The notes: generated by a model from the sequence alone, not told the origin. 47,109 nucleotides of DNA from an uncultured beta proteobacterium (GCA_903859155.1 CAIOLO010000112.1:1-47109); one strand, 5' to 3'; positions 16,674 through 25,891 are shown, counted from the first letter of the stretch. Made by a program: numbers and translations.

Positions 16674-17945
16674 TCAGCGGATATGACGTGCGCGCGGCAT
16701 TGCCACGAATATGATGAACACCGACAAGGAGCCGATGGCGCCCATGACAACCACGGCCCAGCGCGCACCCAGGGCCAGCGACAAAGTCCCGATGAGCAGG
16801 CTTCCGATAGTGACGAATACCTGGTTCATGTTGAATATCGCAGTCATGCGGCCGCGAAATTCGGCAGGTGAGTGAGACTGAATGACAGTCTGCACCAGGG
16901 AGTTTGAGTGGACGTGGCACAGCCCGGCGAAGCCCATCATCACGAGCGACAGTCCGAACCACGGGGATGCCGCAAAAATCATCAGAATGACGCCGTAGAT
17001 CATCACCGATCCCAGCATCAACATTCCCCTTGGGAGCTTGTCACCGGCCGAGGCAATGAGGATGGCGCTGCACAGCGCTCCGATTCCCATGGCGGTAAGC
17101 AGCAGACCCTGACCATCGGCCCCGACGCCCAGAAGATCGCGCGCAAATACCGGCAAAAGCGTGGTGAAGGGTGCGATGAAAAGGGATGACATCATCGTGC
17201 ACAGAAGGCCGGCGCGAACCGCCTGATTTCTCCAACTGTATTTCCAACCTTCGACGATGCTGCGGGCAAAAGATTCCCGGCCTCCGCTTTGCTGGTCCGC
17301 CCCCGTTAAGGAGTGCTGCGGGGTGTTCAGTTGCAGCACCCACAAAGTTGAGAGGAAGAAAAACACAGCCTGCGCCAAAAAAGCACTTCCTGTGCCGAAT
17401 ACCGCAATAAGCACGCCTGCCAGGGCCGGGCCTGTGCTTCGCGCCACGTTGTACATCAGGGCATTGAGGCCGATGGCGTTGGTTAGGTGGCCCGGCGGCA
17501 CTGCGTCGGAAACCATGGCGGAGCGCGCCGGTTGCTGAAACGCCTGCACGGCCGCTGTCAGAAAAGCAGTGAGGTAGACATGCCAGGGGCGAATCATGCC
17601 GGTGAACACCAGCAGTGCAGTCGCCGAGTAAATCAGCGCATTCAAAACCTGTGCGATCACCAGCTGGGTTTTTCGGGAATAACGGTCGGCGGCGCTGCCT
17701 GCCAGGGGGGACAGCAGGAGAAAGGGAATAATTTGCACTCCTCGCACCAGGCCCAATTGAGCCGCGGAGTTGGTCATTTCGTAGATCAGCCAGCCACGCG
17801 AAACTTCATCCATCCAGGTTCCCATCGATACAAAAAGCTGGCTGTACCAGATGAGTCGGTATTCCCGGTAGCGCAGCGCCTGAAAGATGGGAAGGTGAAG
17901 AAAAGCATCAAGAAAGCGCCGCCTGTGCCGCACCATCGCTTGCAA
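16674..17945 (-). CDS. MFS transporter, EntS/MFS_3-like
   Basis: 423 residues with about 12 membrane helices. The N-terminal FQALRYREYRLIWYSQLFVSMGTWM and the motif AGSAADRYSRKTQLV after helix 2 are typical of the MFS_3 (enterobactin exporter-like) group. Substrate unknown. It converges on the Met-rich protein gene. The 184 bp between it and the TolC gene show no further gene. Confidence 0.83.
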   Translation of the reverse strand: MQAMVRHRRRFLDAFLHLPIFQALRYREYRLIWYSQLFVSMGTWMDEVSRGWLIYEMTNSAAQLGLVRGVQIIPFLLLSPLAGSAADRYSRKTQLVIAQVLNALIYSATALLVFTGMIRPWHVYLTAFLTAAVQAFQQPARSAMVSDAVPPGHLTNAIGLNALMYNVARSTGPALAGVLIAVFGTGSAFLAQAVFFFLSTLWVLQLNTPQHSLTGADQQSGGRESFARSIVEGWKYSWRNQAVRAGLLCTMMSSLFIAPFTTLLPVFARDLLGVGADGQGLLLTAMGIGALCSAILIASAGDKLPRGMLMLGSVMIYGVILMIFAASPWFGLSLVMMGFAGLCHVHSNSLVQTVIQSHSPAEFRGRMTAIFNMNQVFVTIGSLLIGTLSLALGARWAVVVMGAIGSLSVFIIFVAMPRARHIR

Positions 17946-18129
17946 ACCTTTCTATCGTTCGCTCCAGCCTGAGGCGTCCGGAGTTACGAGGACAAGAAAA
18001 CCTACGAGTGGCATAGCCGGCGATGAACTGCGCGCCGGGTCTGAACGCCGCTCCGGCATTGGACAAGTGCGGCAATTATAGGGGTTCTGTCAGAAACGAT
18101 GCTCAAGGTAGAGCTTGATTGGCAAGCCG

Positions 18130-19503
18130 CTATTGCGTGAGAAGCGCTGAGGCTGCGCTCTGGATGGTTTGTTCGCCCGCTTCGCCGGCCGCCACTGCCA
18201 GTCGAATGCGGCCGAGCAACAGTTCATAGCGTGTGCGTGTCCAGTTGAACTCCACGGTGTGGTACGCCGTTTGTGCGTCCAGCAGGTTGAGAGTGGTGCG
18301 GCCGCCGGCTTCGACGCCCAGTTCGGTCGCGTCCATGCGGCTTTTTGCGGAGACCAGCGCCTGCTCGAAGGCTCGAACCTGGGCCGCACCCACGCGGACG
18401 GCCGTCCAGGCGGTTCGTGTCTGTCGCTCGACAATCTGGCGCGTGCGCGCGAGGTCTGCCTGAGCGCGTTCGGCCAGAGCCGAAGCTTCGTCGCGTTTTG
18501 CATCGCGCATTCCGCCGGTGAACAGCGGAATCGATACCTGTATGCCGACCACGCGGTTAGACATCGCTGTTTGCGCATAGCCGAAATCCCCGCTGCCGCG
18601 GGTGCGATCCATGCCGATCTGCGCCACGATATCAACCTTGGGCGAGGTCAGCGCCTTGTATTTCTCGATTTCATCCTTGGCGTTTTCGGCGCCCAGGCTC
18701 AGCAAGGTGATGACCGGACTGCGTTCAGCCGCGCGCGAAAGCCAGTTCTCCAGCGGTTCCAGTTCGGCAACGGACAATGTCCTCGCCGAAGCAAACCGGT
18801 CGAGATTGCCGGCCTGGAGTTGAGTCAGGTCGGTGAACGCCGCGCGCTTGAGCTCGAGGTCGCTTTGCGTGGCCAGTTCCTGTGCCAGGATCGCGTCGAG
18901 GCGGGCCTGCGCTTCGCGCATGTCGGTCACCGGCGTGTCGCCAGCATCGAAGCGCTCGGTCGCCTCCTCCAGGGCGCGCTGCGCCGCTGCCTTCTGGCGC
19001 ATTACCAGGGCCACTGCGTCGTCCGCCAGCAGAACGTCAAAGTAAGCCTGCGCAACGCGCATGAACAATTCCTGGCGTGCAATAGCGTATTGCACCTCGG
19101 CCACCGTGGCGCCGCGCTCGAGCTGGCGTGCGTTGGCGGACAGTTCCAGGTCATAAAGCGGTTGGCGTGCATTGATCGCCCAGCGCGCACTGCTGCCGCC
19201 ATTCAGACTGGTGTCGAAGCCAACGCCCGTTGAATTGCCGAACCCGGGCGCCGAGAAAGCCGCGCCGCGGGTCTGTGTCTGCTGATCCAGGTATCCCGCG
19301 CCCAGGGTGGCGTTCACCTGGGGCGCCGAAAGGGCCTTGCCCTGGCGACCGCGTGTGCGACCCGCATCGGCCTGCGCTTGTGCGACGGCAAACTCAGGAT
19401 CATGCCTTTCGGCCGCGCGCAATGCGTCCATCAGGTCGAGGGCCTGGGCCGGCTGCCCGGCCATCGCAAGCACAACGAACAGTGTGGGTAGCGTGAGTTT
19501 CAC
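18130..19503 (-). CDS. TolC-family outer membrane efflux protein
   Basis: 457 residues: a signal peptide (cleavage after AQA), then two outer membrane factor repeats, with RVAQAYFDVLLADDAV and later PLFTGGMRDAKRDEA and a C-terminal NLLDAQTAYHTVEFNWTRTRYE-type helix. It is the last gene of the RND operon and would supply the outer membrane channel. It starts 35 bp after the small DUF2892 gene. Confidence 0.92.
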   Translation of the reverse strand: MKLTLPTLFVVLAMAGQPAQALDLMDALRAAERHDPEFAVAQAQADAGRTRGRQGKALSAPQVNATLGAGYLDQQTQTRGAAFSAPGFGNSTGVGFDTSLNGGSSARWAINARQPLYDLELSANARQLERGATVAEVQYAIARQELFMRVAQAYFDVLLADDAVALVMRQKAAAQRALEEATERFDAGDTPVTDMREAQARLDAILAQELATQSDLELKRAAFTDLTQLQAGNLDRFASARTLSVAELEPLENWLSRAAERSPVITLLSLGAENAKDEIEKYKALTSPKVDIVAQIGMDRTRGSGDFGYAQTAMSNRVVGIQVSIPLFTGGMRDAKRDEASALAERAQADLARTRQIVERQTRTAWTAVRVGAAQVRAFEQALVSAKSRMDATELGVEAGGRTTLNLLDAQTAYHTVEFNWTRTRYELLLGRIRLAVAAGEAGEQTIQSAASALLTQ

Positions 19504-19538
19504 GATGCTCTTCCTTGGACGGCGTTATCGCCTGTGCC

Positions 19539-19748
19539 TCAGGCCGCGGCCCGCGCGCCCAGTTTGCGCATGATCACCTCCATCAGGCACCACTGGGTCA
19601 ATCCGCTTTGCAGCAGATTGGCGCCGACAAATGCGGTGAACCAGAGCCAGTAGGCGCTGTGGAAGATCGGGCTGCCCACCACTCCCAGGGCGAGCGACAG
19701 CAGGATGAAGGTTCCGGCGACTACACGGGTGATTTGCCAGGATGTCAT
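19539..19748 (-). CDS. DUF2892 (YgaP-type transmembrane) protein
   Basis: 69 residues with two hydrophobic helices: TRVVAGTFILLSLALGV and a second ending in the SGLTQWCLMEVIMRKLG segment, which carries a conserved-type Cys. DUF2892 is the membrane half of the rhodanese YgaP, and stand-alone copies are common near sulfur and metal genes. It sits 9 bp before tolC-side spacing and 9 bp after the RND gene, so it is surely co-transcribed. Confidence 0.82.
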   Translation of the reverse strand: MTSWQITRVVAGTFILLSLALGVVGSPIFHSAYWLWFTAFVGANLLQSGLTQWCLMEVIMRKLGARAAA

Positions 19749-19757
19749 GAGGGGCTC

Positions 19758-22700
19758 CTATTGGGTTGAGAATTTCTTGCGGTAGGCGGTGTAGTAAAGC
19801 AGCGGGATGACAACCAGCGTGAGCAGCGTCGATACGAAAATGCCGAAAATAAGTGAGATCGCCAGACCGTTGAAGATCGGGTCGTCGAGAATGAAGAAGG
19901 CGCCCAGCATCGCCGCCAGCGCTGTCAGCACGATAGGCTGTGCACGGGTCGCCGCGGAGCGGATGACTGCCTCTGAAAACTCGGTGCCGGCGGCGATCTC
20001 CAGCTGTATGAAGTCAACCAGCAATATCGAGTTGCGCACGATAATCCCGGCGAGCGCGATCATCCCGATCATCGAGGTCGCTGTGAACGGGGCGCCCAGC
20101 AGCGCGTGGCCAGGCATCACGCCGATGATGGTCAGCGGTATGGGCGCCATGATGACCAGGGGCGTCAGGTAGGAGCCGAACTGCGCTACCACCAGCAGGT
20201 AAATCAGCACCAGGCCGACCGCGTAGGCAATGCCCATGTCGCGGAAGGTTTCGTAGGTGACCTGCCACTCACCGTCCCATTTGATCGAGTATCCGCGGTA
20301 AGGGTCGTCTGGTTGGCGAATGAAGAATTCAGCCAGACGCCCGCCGGGCAGATCCAGTTGCGAGAGGGCCGAACGCATGGCAAACATCGCATACAGGGGG
20401 CTGTCGGTTCCTCCGGCCACGTCGCCCACGACATAGTTCACCGGCAGCAGGTCCTTGTGATATAGCGGTTGCTCCACCGTCGACTTGTCCACCCGCACCA
20501 GCTCGCGCAAGGGGACGATACGGCCCTCTGCGCCCTGCACGCCAAACTTCAACACTTCTTCAAGGTCGCCTTGCGTCGAGGCGGGCAATCGAAGCCGAAG
20601 TGGCGCCGGATATTTGCTCGCATCATGCAGGTAGGCGGCATCCTCGCCGGAAAGTCCGGCGCGCAGCGTGGCGACAATCTGGGCCTGTTGAATGCCCTGC
20701 AGCGCCGCTTTTTTCTGGTCCACCACCAGCAGGTACTTTGGGGCATCGGCTATGCCCGAATCGCCGATATCGACGACATGCGCCGTCTGCGCGAATATTT
20801 TGCGCACTGCGCGGGCCGTCTGCAGCCGTCCTGCGTCGTCGGGGCCGTAAATTTCAGCCACGATCGGCGAGAGCACCGGCGGCCCCGGCGGCACTTCGAC
20901 GACCTTGACCACCGCGCCGTAGGCTGCGGCGATCTTCGTCAGTTCCGGTCGCACGCGCGAGGCGATCACGTGGCTTTGTTCGCTGCGGTGGTGCTTGTCG
21001 ACCAGGTTCACCTGGATGTCGCCCAGTTCGTCGCCGGCGCGCAGGTAGTATTGGCGCACCAGACCGTTGAAGTTGATCGGTGACGCCAATCCCGCATAGG
21101 CCTGGTAATTGGTGACCTCCGGCACGCTGGCCAGATAACGCGTCATCTCGCCCAGTGCGGCCGCAGTGCGCTCCACCGGCGTGCCCGCGGGCATGTCCAG
21201 CACCACCTGGAACTCCGATTTGTTGTCAAACGGGAGCATTTTCAGCACCACCCACTGCGTTGCAGGCAGGAGAACCGACATGACGATCAGCGCCGCGACG
21301 CCGATCCACAGCTTGAGGCGGTTTGCGCCTCCCCGGGCAAGATCCAGGAACGGCGCGAACAGGCGCGCGAAAAACGGATGCAGCCTGGCGGAAAGTCTTT
21401 CGGCCAGTCCGTGATGGGCCGGCCGCAGCCACACCCGCGCCAGCCACGGGGTGAGCACGAAGGCGATCGCCAGCGATATCAGCATGCCCATCGAGGCGTT
21501 GATCGGGATCGGGCTCATGTAGGGGCCCATCAGGCCGCTGACAAATGCCATTGGCAGCAACGCGGCGATCACGGTGAGGGTGGCGAGAATGGTCGGCCCG
21601 CCGACTTCGTCCACTGCGAGCGGAATGATCGTGGTGAGCGATTCGCCGGGACTGAGTTTCATATGGCGGTGAATGTTCTCCACCACCACAATGGCATCAT
21701 CGACCAATATTCCGATGGAAAAGATCAGGGCGAACAGGCTTACACGGTTTAGCGTGAATCCCCAGGCCCACGAGGCGAACAGGGTTGCGGTAAGGGTCAA
21801 GCCTACCGCGAGGCCGACGATGGCGGCTTCGCGCCGCCCCAGCGTGAGGAAGACCAGCGCCACCACCGAGAGCGTGGCGAACACCAGTTTCTGGATGAGT
21901 TTCATGGCCTTGTCGTTGGCCGTCTCGCCGTAATTGCGCGTAACCGCAAGCTCCACGCCTTCCGGAACCACGGTGTTGCGCAACTGCTCGACGCGTTGCA
22001 GCACGCGTTCGGCCAGGTCCACCGCATTCTGCCCGGGCTTTTTGGTGACCGAAATGGTCACTGCGGGATATTCGCCGCCGGATTTGCCCGGAATGCCGTA
22101 CCAGACATAGCGCTCTGGTGTCGGCGCCCCGTCGCGCACTACCGCGATATCGCGCAGATAAATCGGCTTGCGGCTCGATACTCCCACGACGAGGTCGCCG
22201 ACCGCCTGTGCATCCTGCAGGAATGGGCCCGCCTCCACGGCAATGGCGTGATTCTGGTCTACCAGCTGTCCGGTGGGCATGCTCAGATTCGCGCCCCGCA
22301 GCACCTCGCGCAATTGCATCATGGTGATGGCAGCCGAGCGCATGCGCGTTGGATCGGGAAGGATATTGATGGCGCGTCCCGGTCCGCCAAGAGTGACCAC
22401 CTCGCGCGTGCCGGACACGCGTTTTATCTCGGTCTCCATGGCGTGCGCCACGCGCTCCAGATCGTAGGCGCCGAGCCCTTCTTGCTTTGCGTAGAGAGTC
22501 ACGGCAACAATGGGTACGTCGTCGATGCCCTTGGGCTTGACCACCGGTTCGGCCACGCCCAGCCCCGCAGGCAGCCAGTCGCGGTTGGAATGGATGGTGT
22601 CGTACAGGCGCACCAGGGCCTCGGTGCGCGGCACGCCAACCATGAACTGCACGGTGATCACCGCCATGCCGGGCCGCGACAGCGACATCACATGTTCGAC

Positions 22701-22964
22701 TCCGGCTATCTGCGAGAGGACCTGTTCAGCGGGACCCGCCACCGATTGCTCCACCTGCTTGGCCGAGGCGCCGGGAAAGGCGATCAGCACGTTGGCCATG
22801 GTGACGTTGATCTGGGGTTCTTCCTCGCGCGGGGTCACCAGAACCGCGAACACGCCAAGGAGCAGGGTTACCAGGGCGAGTAGCGGCGTGATTTGCGCCT
22901 GTAGAAAAAAACGCGCAATGCGACCGGAGACGCCCATTGCAGCTGGAGTGGCTGGATTTTCCAA
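19758..22964 (-). CDS. RND efflux pump, inner membrane permease
   Basis: 1068 residues with the AcrB/CzcA architecture: helix 1 (about 22-45), periplasmic porter domain, a six-helix bundle with the proton-relay segment GILVDDAIVVVENIHRH in helix 4, a second porter domain and the final bundle. Full length, no frameshift. It works with the adaptor upstream (9 bp) and TolC downstream. The substrate is not evident; the CsoR-type regulator suggests a metal or reactive sulfur link. Confidence 0.93.
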   Translation of the reverse strand: MENPATPAAMGVSGRIARFFLQAQITPLLALVTLLLGVFAVLVTPREEEPQINVTMANVLIAFPGASAKQVEQSVAGPAEQVLSQIAGVEHVMSLSRPGMAVITVQFMVGVPRTEALVRLYDTIHSNRDWLPAGLGVAEPVVKPKGIDDVPIVAVTLYAKQEGLGAYDLERVAHAMETEIKRVSGTREVVTLGGPGRAINILPDPTRMRSAAITMMQLREVLRGANLSMPTGQLVDQNHAIAVEAGPFLQDAQAVGDLVVGVSSRKPIYLRDIAVVRDGAPTPERYVWYGIPGKSGGEYPAVTISVTKKPGQNAVDLAERVLQRVEQLRNTVVPEGVELAVTRNYGETANDKAMKLIQKLVFATLSVVALVFLTLGRREAAIVGLAVGLTLTATLFASWAWGFTLNRVSLFALIFSIGILVDDAIVVVENIHRHMKLSPGESLTTIIPLAVDEVGGPTILATLTVIAALLPMAFVSGLMGPYMSPIPINASMGMLISLAIAFVLTPWLARVWLRPAHHGLAERLSARLHPFFARLFAPFLDLARGGANRLKLWIGVAALIVMSVLLPATQWVVLKMLPFDNKSEFQVVLDMPAGTPVERTAAALGEMTRYLASVPEVTNYQAYAGLASPINFNGLVRQYYLRAGDELGDIQVNLVDKHHRSEQSHVIASRVRPELTKIAAAYGAVVKVVEVPPGPPVLSPIVAEIYGPDDAGRLQTARAVRKIFAQTAHVVDIGDSGIADAPKYLLVVDQKKAALQGIQQAQIVATLRAGLSGEDAAYLHDASKYPAPLRLRLPASTQGDLEEVLKFGVQGAEGRIVPLRELVRVDKSTVEQPLYHKDLLPVNYVVGDVAGGTDSPLYAMFAMRSALSQLDLPGGRLAEFFIRQPDDPYRGYSIKWDGEWQVTYETFRDMGIAYAVGLVLIYLLVVAQFGSYLTPLVIMAPIPLTIIGVMPGHALLGAPFTATSMIGMIALAGIIVRNSILLVDFIQLEIAAGTEFSEAVIRSAATRAQPIVLTALAAMLGAFFILDDPIFNGLAISLIFGIFVSTLLTLVVIPLLYYTAYRKKFSTQ

Positions 22965-22973
22965 GATCAGGTC

Positions 22974-23999
22974 CTAGTGCTGCGCCGCAGCCGCCACCGG
23001 ATCGAGCGCAATGCGCTCGCCCGAAGCCAGTCCGGAGAGAATTTCGACGCGGTCGCCGAACTCCCGGCCCAGGCGAATCTGGCGCAAACGCGCCTGGCCC
23101 TCGGTATTGACCACATAGACCGCAACAACTTCGCCGCGTACCACGACGGCGCGCTTTGAAACGTTGAGCCGCGCTGTGCCTGTGTTTGCCGGCAGGTGCA
23201 GGCGCACGAACTGCCCCGGTAATGCCCCGGCCATGCCGGCGGGAAGGTCGACGCGAACCGTCGCGCTGTGGCTGACGGCATCGACCACGGGAAGCACGGT
23301 AAATCGGCGCGCGGTTTGCCAGCGCAGCGCCTCCGCTGCGTTGGGCAGTTCGATGCGGATTTCAGCACCGGCTTTCAGGTTCGGCAGCACGGATTCGGGA
23401 ACCTGCGCGGTGACGCGCAGCGCCGAGGGGTCGAATACCGTGAGCAGGTTGCGCCCGGGCATGGCCATGTCGCCGCGCTCAACGGTTACTTCCGCCACCC
23501 AGCCGGCGTAGGGAGCGCGCACCACATAGAAGCCTGTTTGCGTAGCCGAGGCGTTCGCCTGGGCAATCATCGACTCGGACTGCGCGGCGCTTGCCTTGTA
23601 TTGTGCTTCGGCGCGCTCCATGGCGGCGGCGCTCAAATACTGCTTGGCGTGGAGCCGCTTGCTGCGTTCATATTCGCTTTTCGCGCTATCCAGCATCGCA
23701 CGGGCCTGGGCCACCTGGGCCTGGCTCGAGGCCGCCTGTTGAGCGGCAACGGTGGCATCGATCCTGATCAGGACCTGCCCGGCGCTGACCCTGTCCCCGG
23801 CGCGCGCGCCCAGTTCGGTAATGCGCCCCGCCACCTGGGCGGCGAGCGTGCTCTGGCGTACCGCTTCGATAACGGCATCGGCAACGTAATTCAAAGAGCC
23901 GGGCGAGAGCAGGGTCGTCTCGGTTTCGAGGCCGGCAGCCTGTATGGAACCGGAAATCAGGGTCCAGGAAACAAAAAACAGTAACAGAGCTTTTTTCAT
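22974..23999 (-). CDS. RND periplasmic adaptor subunit
   Basis: 341 residues from the ATG at 23999, giving a clean signal peptide (cleavage after IQA). Upstream in-frame codons overlap the DUF2892 gene and look non-coding. Lipoyl halves (LAAQVAGRITELGARAGDRV and VVRAPYAGWVAEV) flank a coiled-coil hairpin; beta-barrel and membrane-proximal domains follow. It pairs with the RND pump. Confidence 0.9.
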   Translation of the reverse strand: MKKALLLFFVSWTLISGSIQAAGLETETTLLSPGSLNYVADAVIEAVRQSTLAAQVAGRITELGARAGDRVSAGQVLIRIDATVAAQQAASSQAQVAQARAMLDSAKSEYERSKRLHAKQYLSAAAMERAEAQYKASAAQSESMIAQANASATQTGFYVVRAPYAGWVAEVTVERGDMAMPGRNLLTVFDPSALRVTAQVPESVLPNLKAGAEIRIELPNAAEALRWQTARRFTVLPVVDAVSHSATVRVDLPAGMAGALPGQFVRLHLPANTGTARLNVSKRAVVVRGEVVAVYVVNTEGQARLRQIRLGREFGDRVEILSGLASGERIALDPVAAAAQH

Positions 24000-24073
24000 G
24001 GGAGGGGCATCGAGATGTTGGTTAATGCAATTCAGATCGCTGAGTTCTGATCTGTTCGGATTGCCGATATTGC

Positions 24074-24271
24074 TCAGACCTTTTCTTTTGCCGCGCAGGT
24101 GCTTATCCCGACCAGGGGATAGAGCGGACAGAAACTGAACGAGCCGGTTGCCAGCGGAATGATGCCGATCCAGCCCCATACGCCGATGACTCCGGCCAGG
24201 GTAAGGCCGATAAGTGCAAGCCCGGCTACAACGCGAGCAATCCGGTCCACGCCGCCGACATTGAGTTTCAT
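24074..24271 (-). CDS. DUF2892 (YgaP-type transmembrane) protein
   Basis: 65 residues, first gene of the RND operon. Two helices (about 11-30 and 33-48) and the conserved SFCPLYPLVGISTC segment with two Cys, typical of this family. It differs clearly from the second DUF2892 protein in the operon. Transcribed away from the CsoR-like repressor with a shared operator. Confidence 0.88.
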   Translation of the reverse strand: MKLNVGGVDRIARVVAGLALIGLTLAGVIGVWGWIGIIPLATGSFSFCPLYPLVGISTCAAKEKV

Positions 24272-24346
24272 GATTCTGTTCCTTTCGTTTCATGTGGTGA
24301 GCAAACGCACTTCGCGCGCCGAGCGCATCATTTAACTGCGGTCGGG

Positions 24347-24389
24347 TTGACAGCAGTTACGAGGCCATATACTATACCCCCTACCGTAT
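24347..24389. promoter_or_regulatory. Promoter and CsoR-type operator between the repressor and the RND operon
   Basis: TTGACA at 24347-24352 is followed by -10 candidates TATACT (24368) or TACTAT (24370). ATACCCCCTACCGTAT at 24374-24389 has the ATACCCC half-site and terminal dyad of CsoR/CstR operators. It sits 31 bp before the repressor start and about 100 bp before the divergent RND operon. Confidence 0.65.
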
Positions 24390-24419
24390 GTTGTCAACAC
24401 TTCACGCAAGAGGCATGCA

Positions 24420-24677
24420 ATGGCGGCATCAATGGAAGTCGGTTATCGCAACGATCTGATCCTCAGGCTGAAACGAATTGAAGGGCAACTGCGCGGCCTG
24501 CAAAAAATGATCGATTCCGGAGAGGAATGTGAAAAGATCGGGCAGCAGATGTCTGCCAGCCGCAAGGCACTGGATCGGGTGTTCTACAAGATGATGGCCT
24601 GCATGCTCGAGACGCATGCGGGCGGGGATCGAAAAAAGGTGAAAGAAATCACCGAACTGATTGCGCGCCTGTCCTGA
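24420..24677 (+). CDS. CsoR/FrmR-family (DUF156) transcriptional repressor
   Basis: 85 residues, all-helical family fold, with RLKRIEGQLRGLQKMIDSGEEC (Cys37) and SASRKALDRVFYKMMACMLETH. In CsoR the sensing set is Cys - His (+25) - Cys (+29); here those positions are Cys37, Met62 and His66, with an extra Cys61. This is a different set from textbook CsoR, CstR or RcnR, so the ligand is uncertain (Cu(I), another metal, persulfide or aldehyde are all possible). The operator upstream suggests autoregulation and control of the RND operon. Confidence 0.85.
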   Translation: MAASMEVGYRNDLILRLKRIEGQLRGLQKMIDSGEECEKIGQQMSASRKALDRVFYKMMACMLETHAGGDRKKVKEITELIARLS

Positions 24678-24679
24678 CC

Positions 24680-24697
24680 GGCTGGCTGTGGCCAGCC
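24680..24697. terminator. Hairpin between convergent repressor and TDT genes
   Basis: GGCTGGC (24680-24686), loop TGTG, GCCAGCC (24691-24697): a perfect 7-bp stem placed exactly between two convergent stops. There is no strong T-tract. Confidence 0.55.
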
Positions 24698-24706
24698 CTG
24701 CGGCCA

Positions 24707-25741
24707 TCAATGTGGCTGAAACAAACTGCCGTCCATTGAGCCGCGCACGCTGCGTACCAGGGTCACGGTCCAGAACATCACCAGCAGGCCATAAGCGACG
24801 ATTCCGACGCTGAAGATGCCAGGCAGCGGCACCACAACCGACAGCTTGAACGATGCGATGGCGAAAGCGCCGGTGGGGAAGGTAAATGCCCACCAGGACA
24901 AGGCGAATGGCAACTGGCCGCGCTTCCAGTAGTACCAGGTGAGCAGCGCCGCCATGAGTAGCCACCAGGTGCCGAAGCCCCAGAGGAGCAGCGCCGCGAC
25001 ATGAAACGGCGCTTTGTCGACGATAAAAGGCGAGGCGTCTGCAAGCGCGATGATGCTGATCGGCATCACGCCCAGCGGCCCCAGGTTGATCCAGAAGGTT
25101 GGCACGAGGGGGCCTGGTACCGGCTTGTGCAGGACAAATCGGTACATGGTGATTGCCTGCAGCGCAAGCCACAGCAGTGCGCCGCTTCCCAGTGCGATAT
25201 AGGAAGCAAGCAGCAACCAGCCCTGCGCCGGGCCGCTTGCGGCTAGCGCCAGTGGCGCGCCGGCCACGGGAATCACCACCAGGCCGACAGGCGGTATAAA
25301 CATGCCCGGGGTGACGTGATCGAGCATCACATGTTCGCCGACAAATTGGTTGAATAAAATGAGAATGCTGAAACCGAACGCGAGCGCGGCGCCGAGGCAC
25401 CATAGCGGCAGCGCAATCTGCGCGGCCTTGTCTATTTGAAGAAACTGCGCCGCAAGCACCAGCAGCGCGATTGCCACGGTGGGAACGAAGCTCGCGACGA
25501 CGGGATGAACCAGCGATCCTGCTGCCTGCGGACGTGCAAGGAACCAGCGCAGCATCCATGGCAGGAGCAAAACCAGGAAAAACGCGATGTTGAAAAGGTG
25601 CAATGCGCCTGCCACCGTCGCCAGCGGCGGGAATTCGTGGCCTAGAAATGCCGCGCCCAGAGTCAGAACACCGGTGCCCATGACCGCCGCAAACCAGGAT
25701 GGGGCAAAGTTCCTGACGATTTGCTGCGCAGTGACAGGCAT
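24707..25741 (-). CDS. TDT family (TehA/SLAC1/Ssu1-like) anion exporter
   Basis: 344 residues with about ten membrane helices. The opening RNFAPSWFAAVMGTGVL and later FWINLGPLGVMPIS motifs are typical of the tellurite-resistance/dicarboxylate transporter family, which includes the SLAC1 anion channels and the sulfite exporter Ssu1. With the neighbouring DUF2892/RND operon, a sulfite or other oxyanion substrate is plausible but not shown. An FNR-like dyad lies 77 bp upstream. Confidence 0.85.
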   Translation of the reverse strand: MPVTAQQIVRNFAPSWFAAVMGTGVLTLGAAFLGHEFPPLATVAGALHLFNIAFFLVLLLPWMLRWFLARPQAAGSLVHPVVASFVPTVAIALLVLAAQFLQIDKAAQIALPLWCLGAALAFGFSILILFNQFVGEHVMLDHVTPGMFIPPVGLVVIPVAGAPLALAASGPAQGWLLLASYIALGSGALLWLALQAITMYRFVLHKPVPGPLVPTFWINLGPLGVMPISIIALADASPFIVDKAPFHVAALLLWGFGTWWLLMAALLTWYYWKRGQLPFALSWWAFTFPTGAFAIASFKLSVVVPLPGIFSVGIVAYGLLVMFWTVTLVRSVRGSMDGSLFQPH

Positions 25742-25818
25742 GAACTGGCACCCCTCTCGGTTTCAATTGGGTTCGAAGCTTGGTTGAGTTTATCTTCCAC
25801 CGATGCAGGGATTCGGTG

Positions 25819-25832
25819 TTGACCTTTGTCAA
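25819..25832. promoter_or_regulatory. FNR/CRP-like dyad TTGAC-N4-GTCAA
   Basis: TTGACCTTTGTCAA is a perfect dyad matching 8 of 10 FNR consensus positions, in the divergent region between the TDT gene and the truncated arsR. Neither strand has a good -10 at class II distance, so its target is unclear. Confidence 0.45.
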
Positions 25833-25850
25833 GTAATGGTCTTATTAACC

Positions 25851-25866
25851 ATGCGCATATGCGCAT
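25851..25866. promoter_or_regulatory. 16-bp perfect palindrome, possible ArsR-type operator
   Basis: ATGCGCATATGCGCAT is fully self-complementary and lies 26 bp before the truncated arsR start. A TATAGT hexamer overlaps its edge at 25866-25871. It may be the old operator of the broken repressor. Confidence 0.4.
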
Positions 25867-25891
25867 ATAGTATTAAGACTAATAGAAAGCC

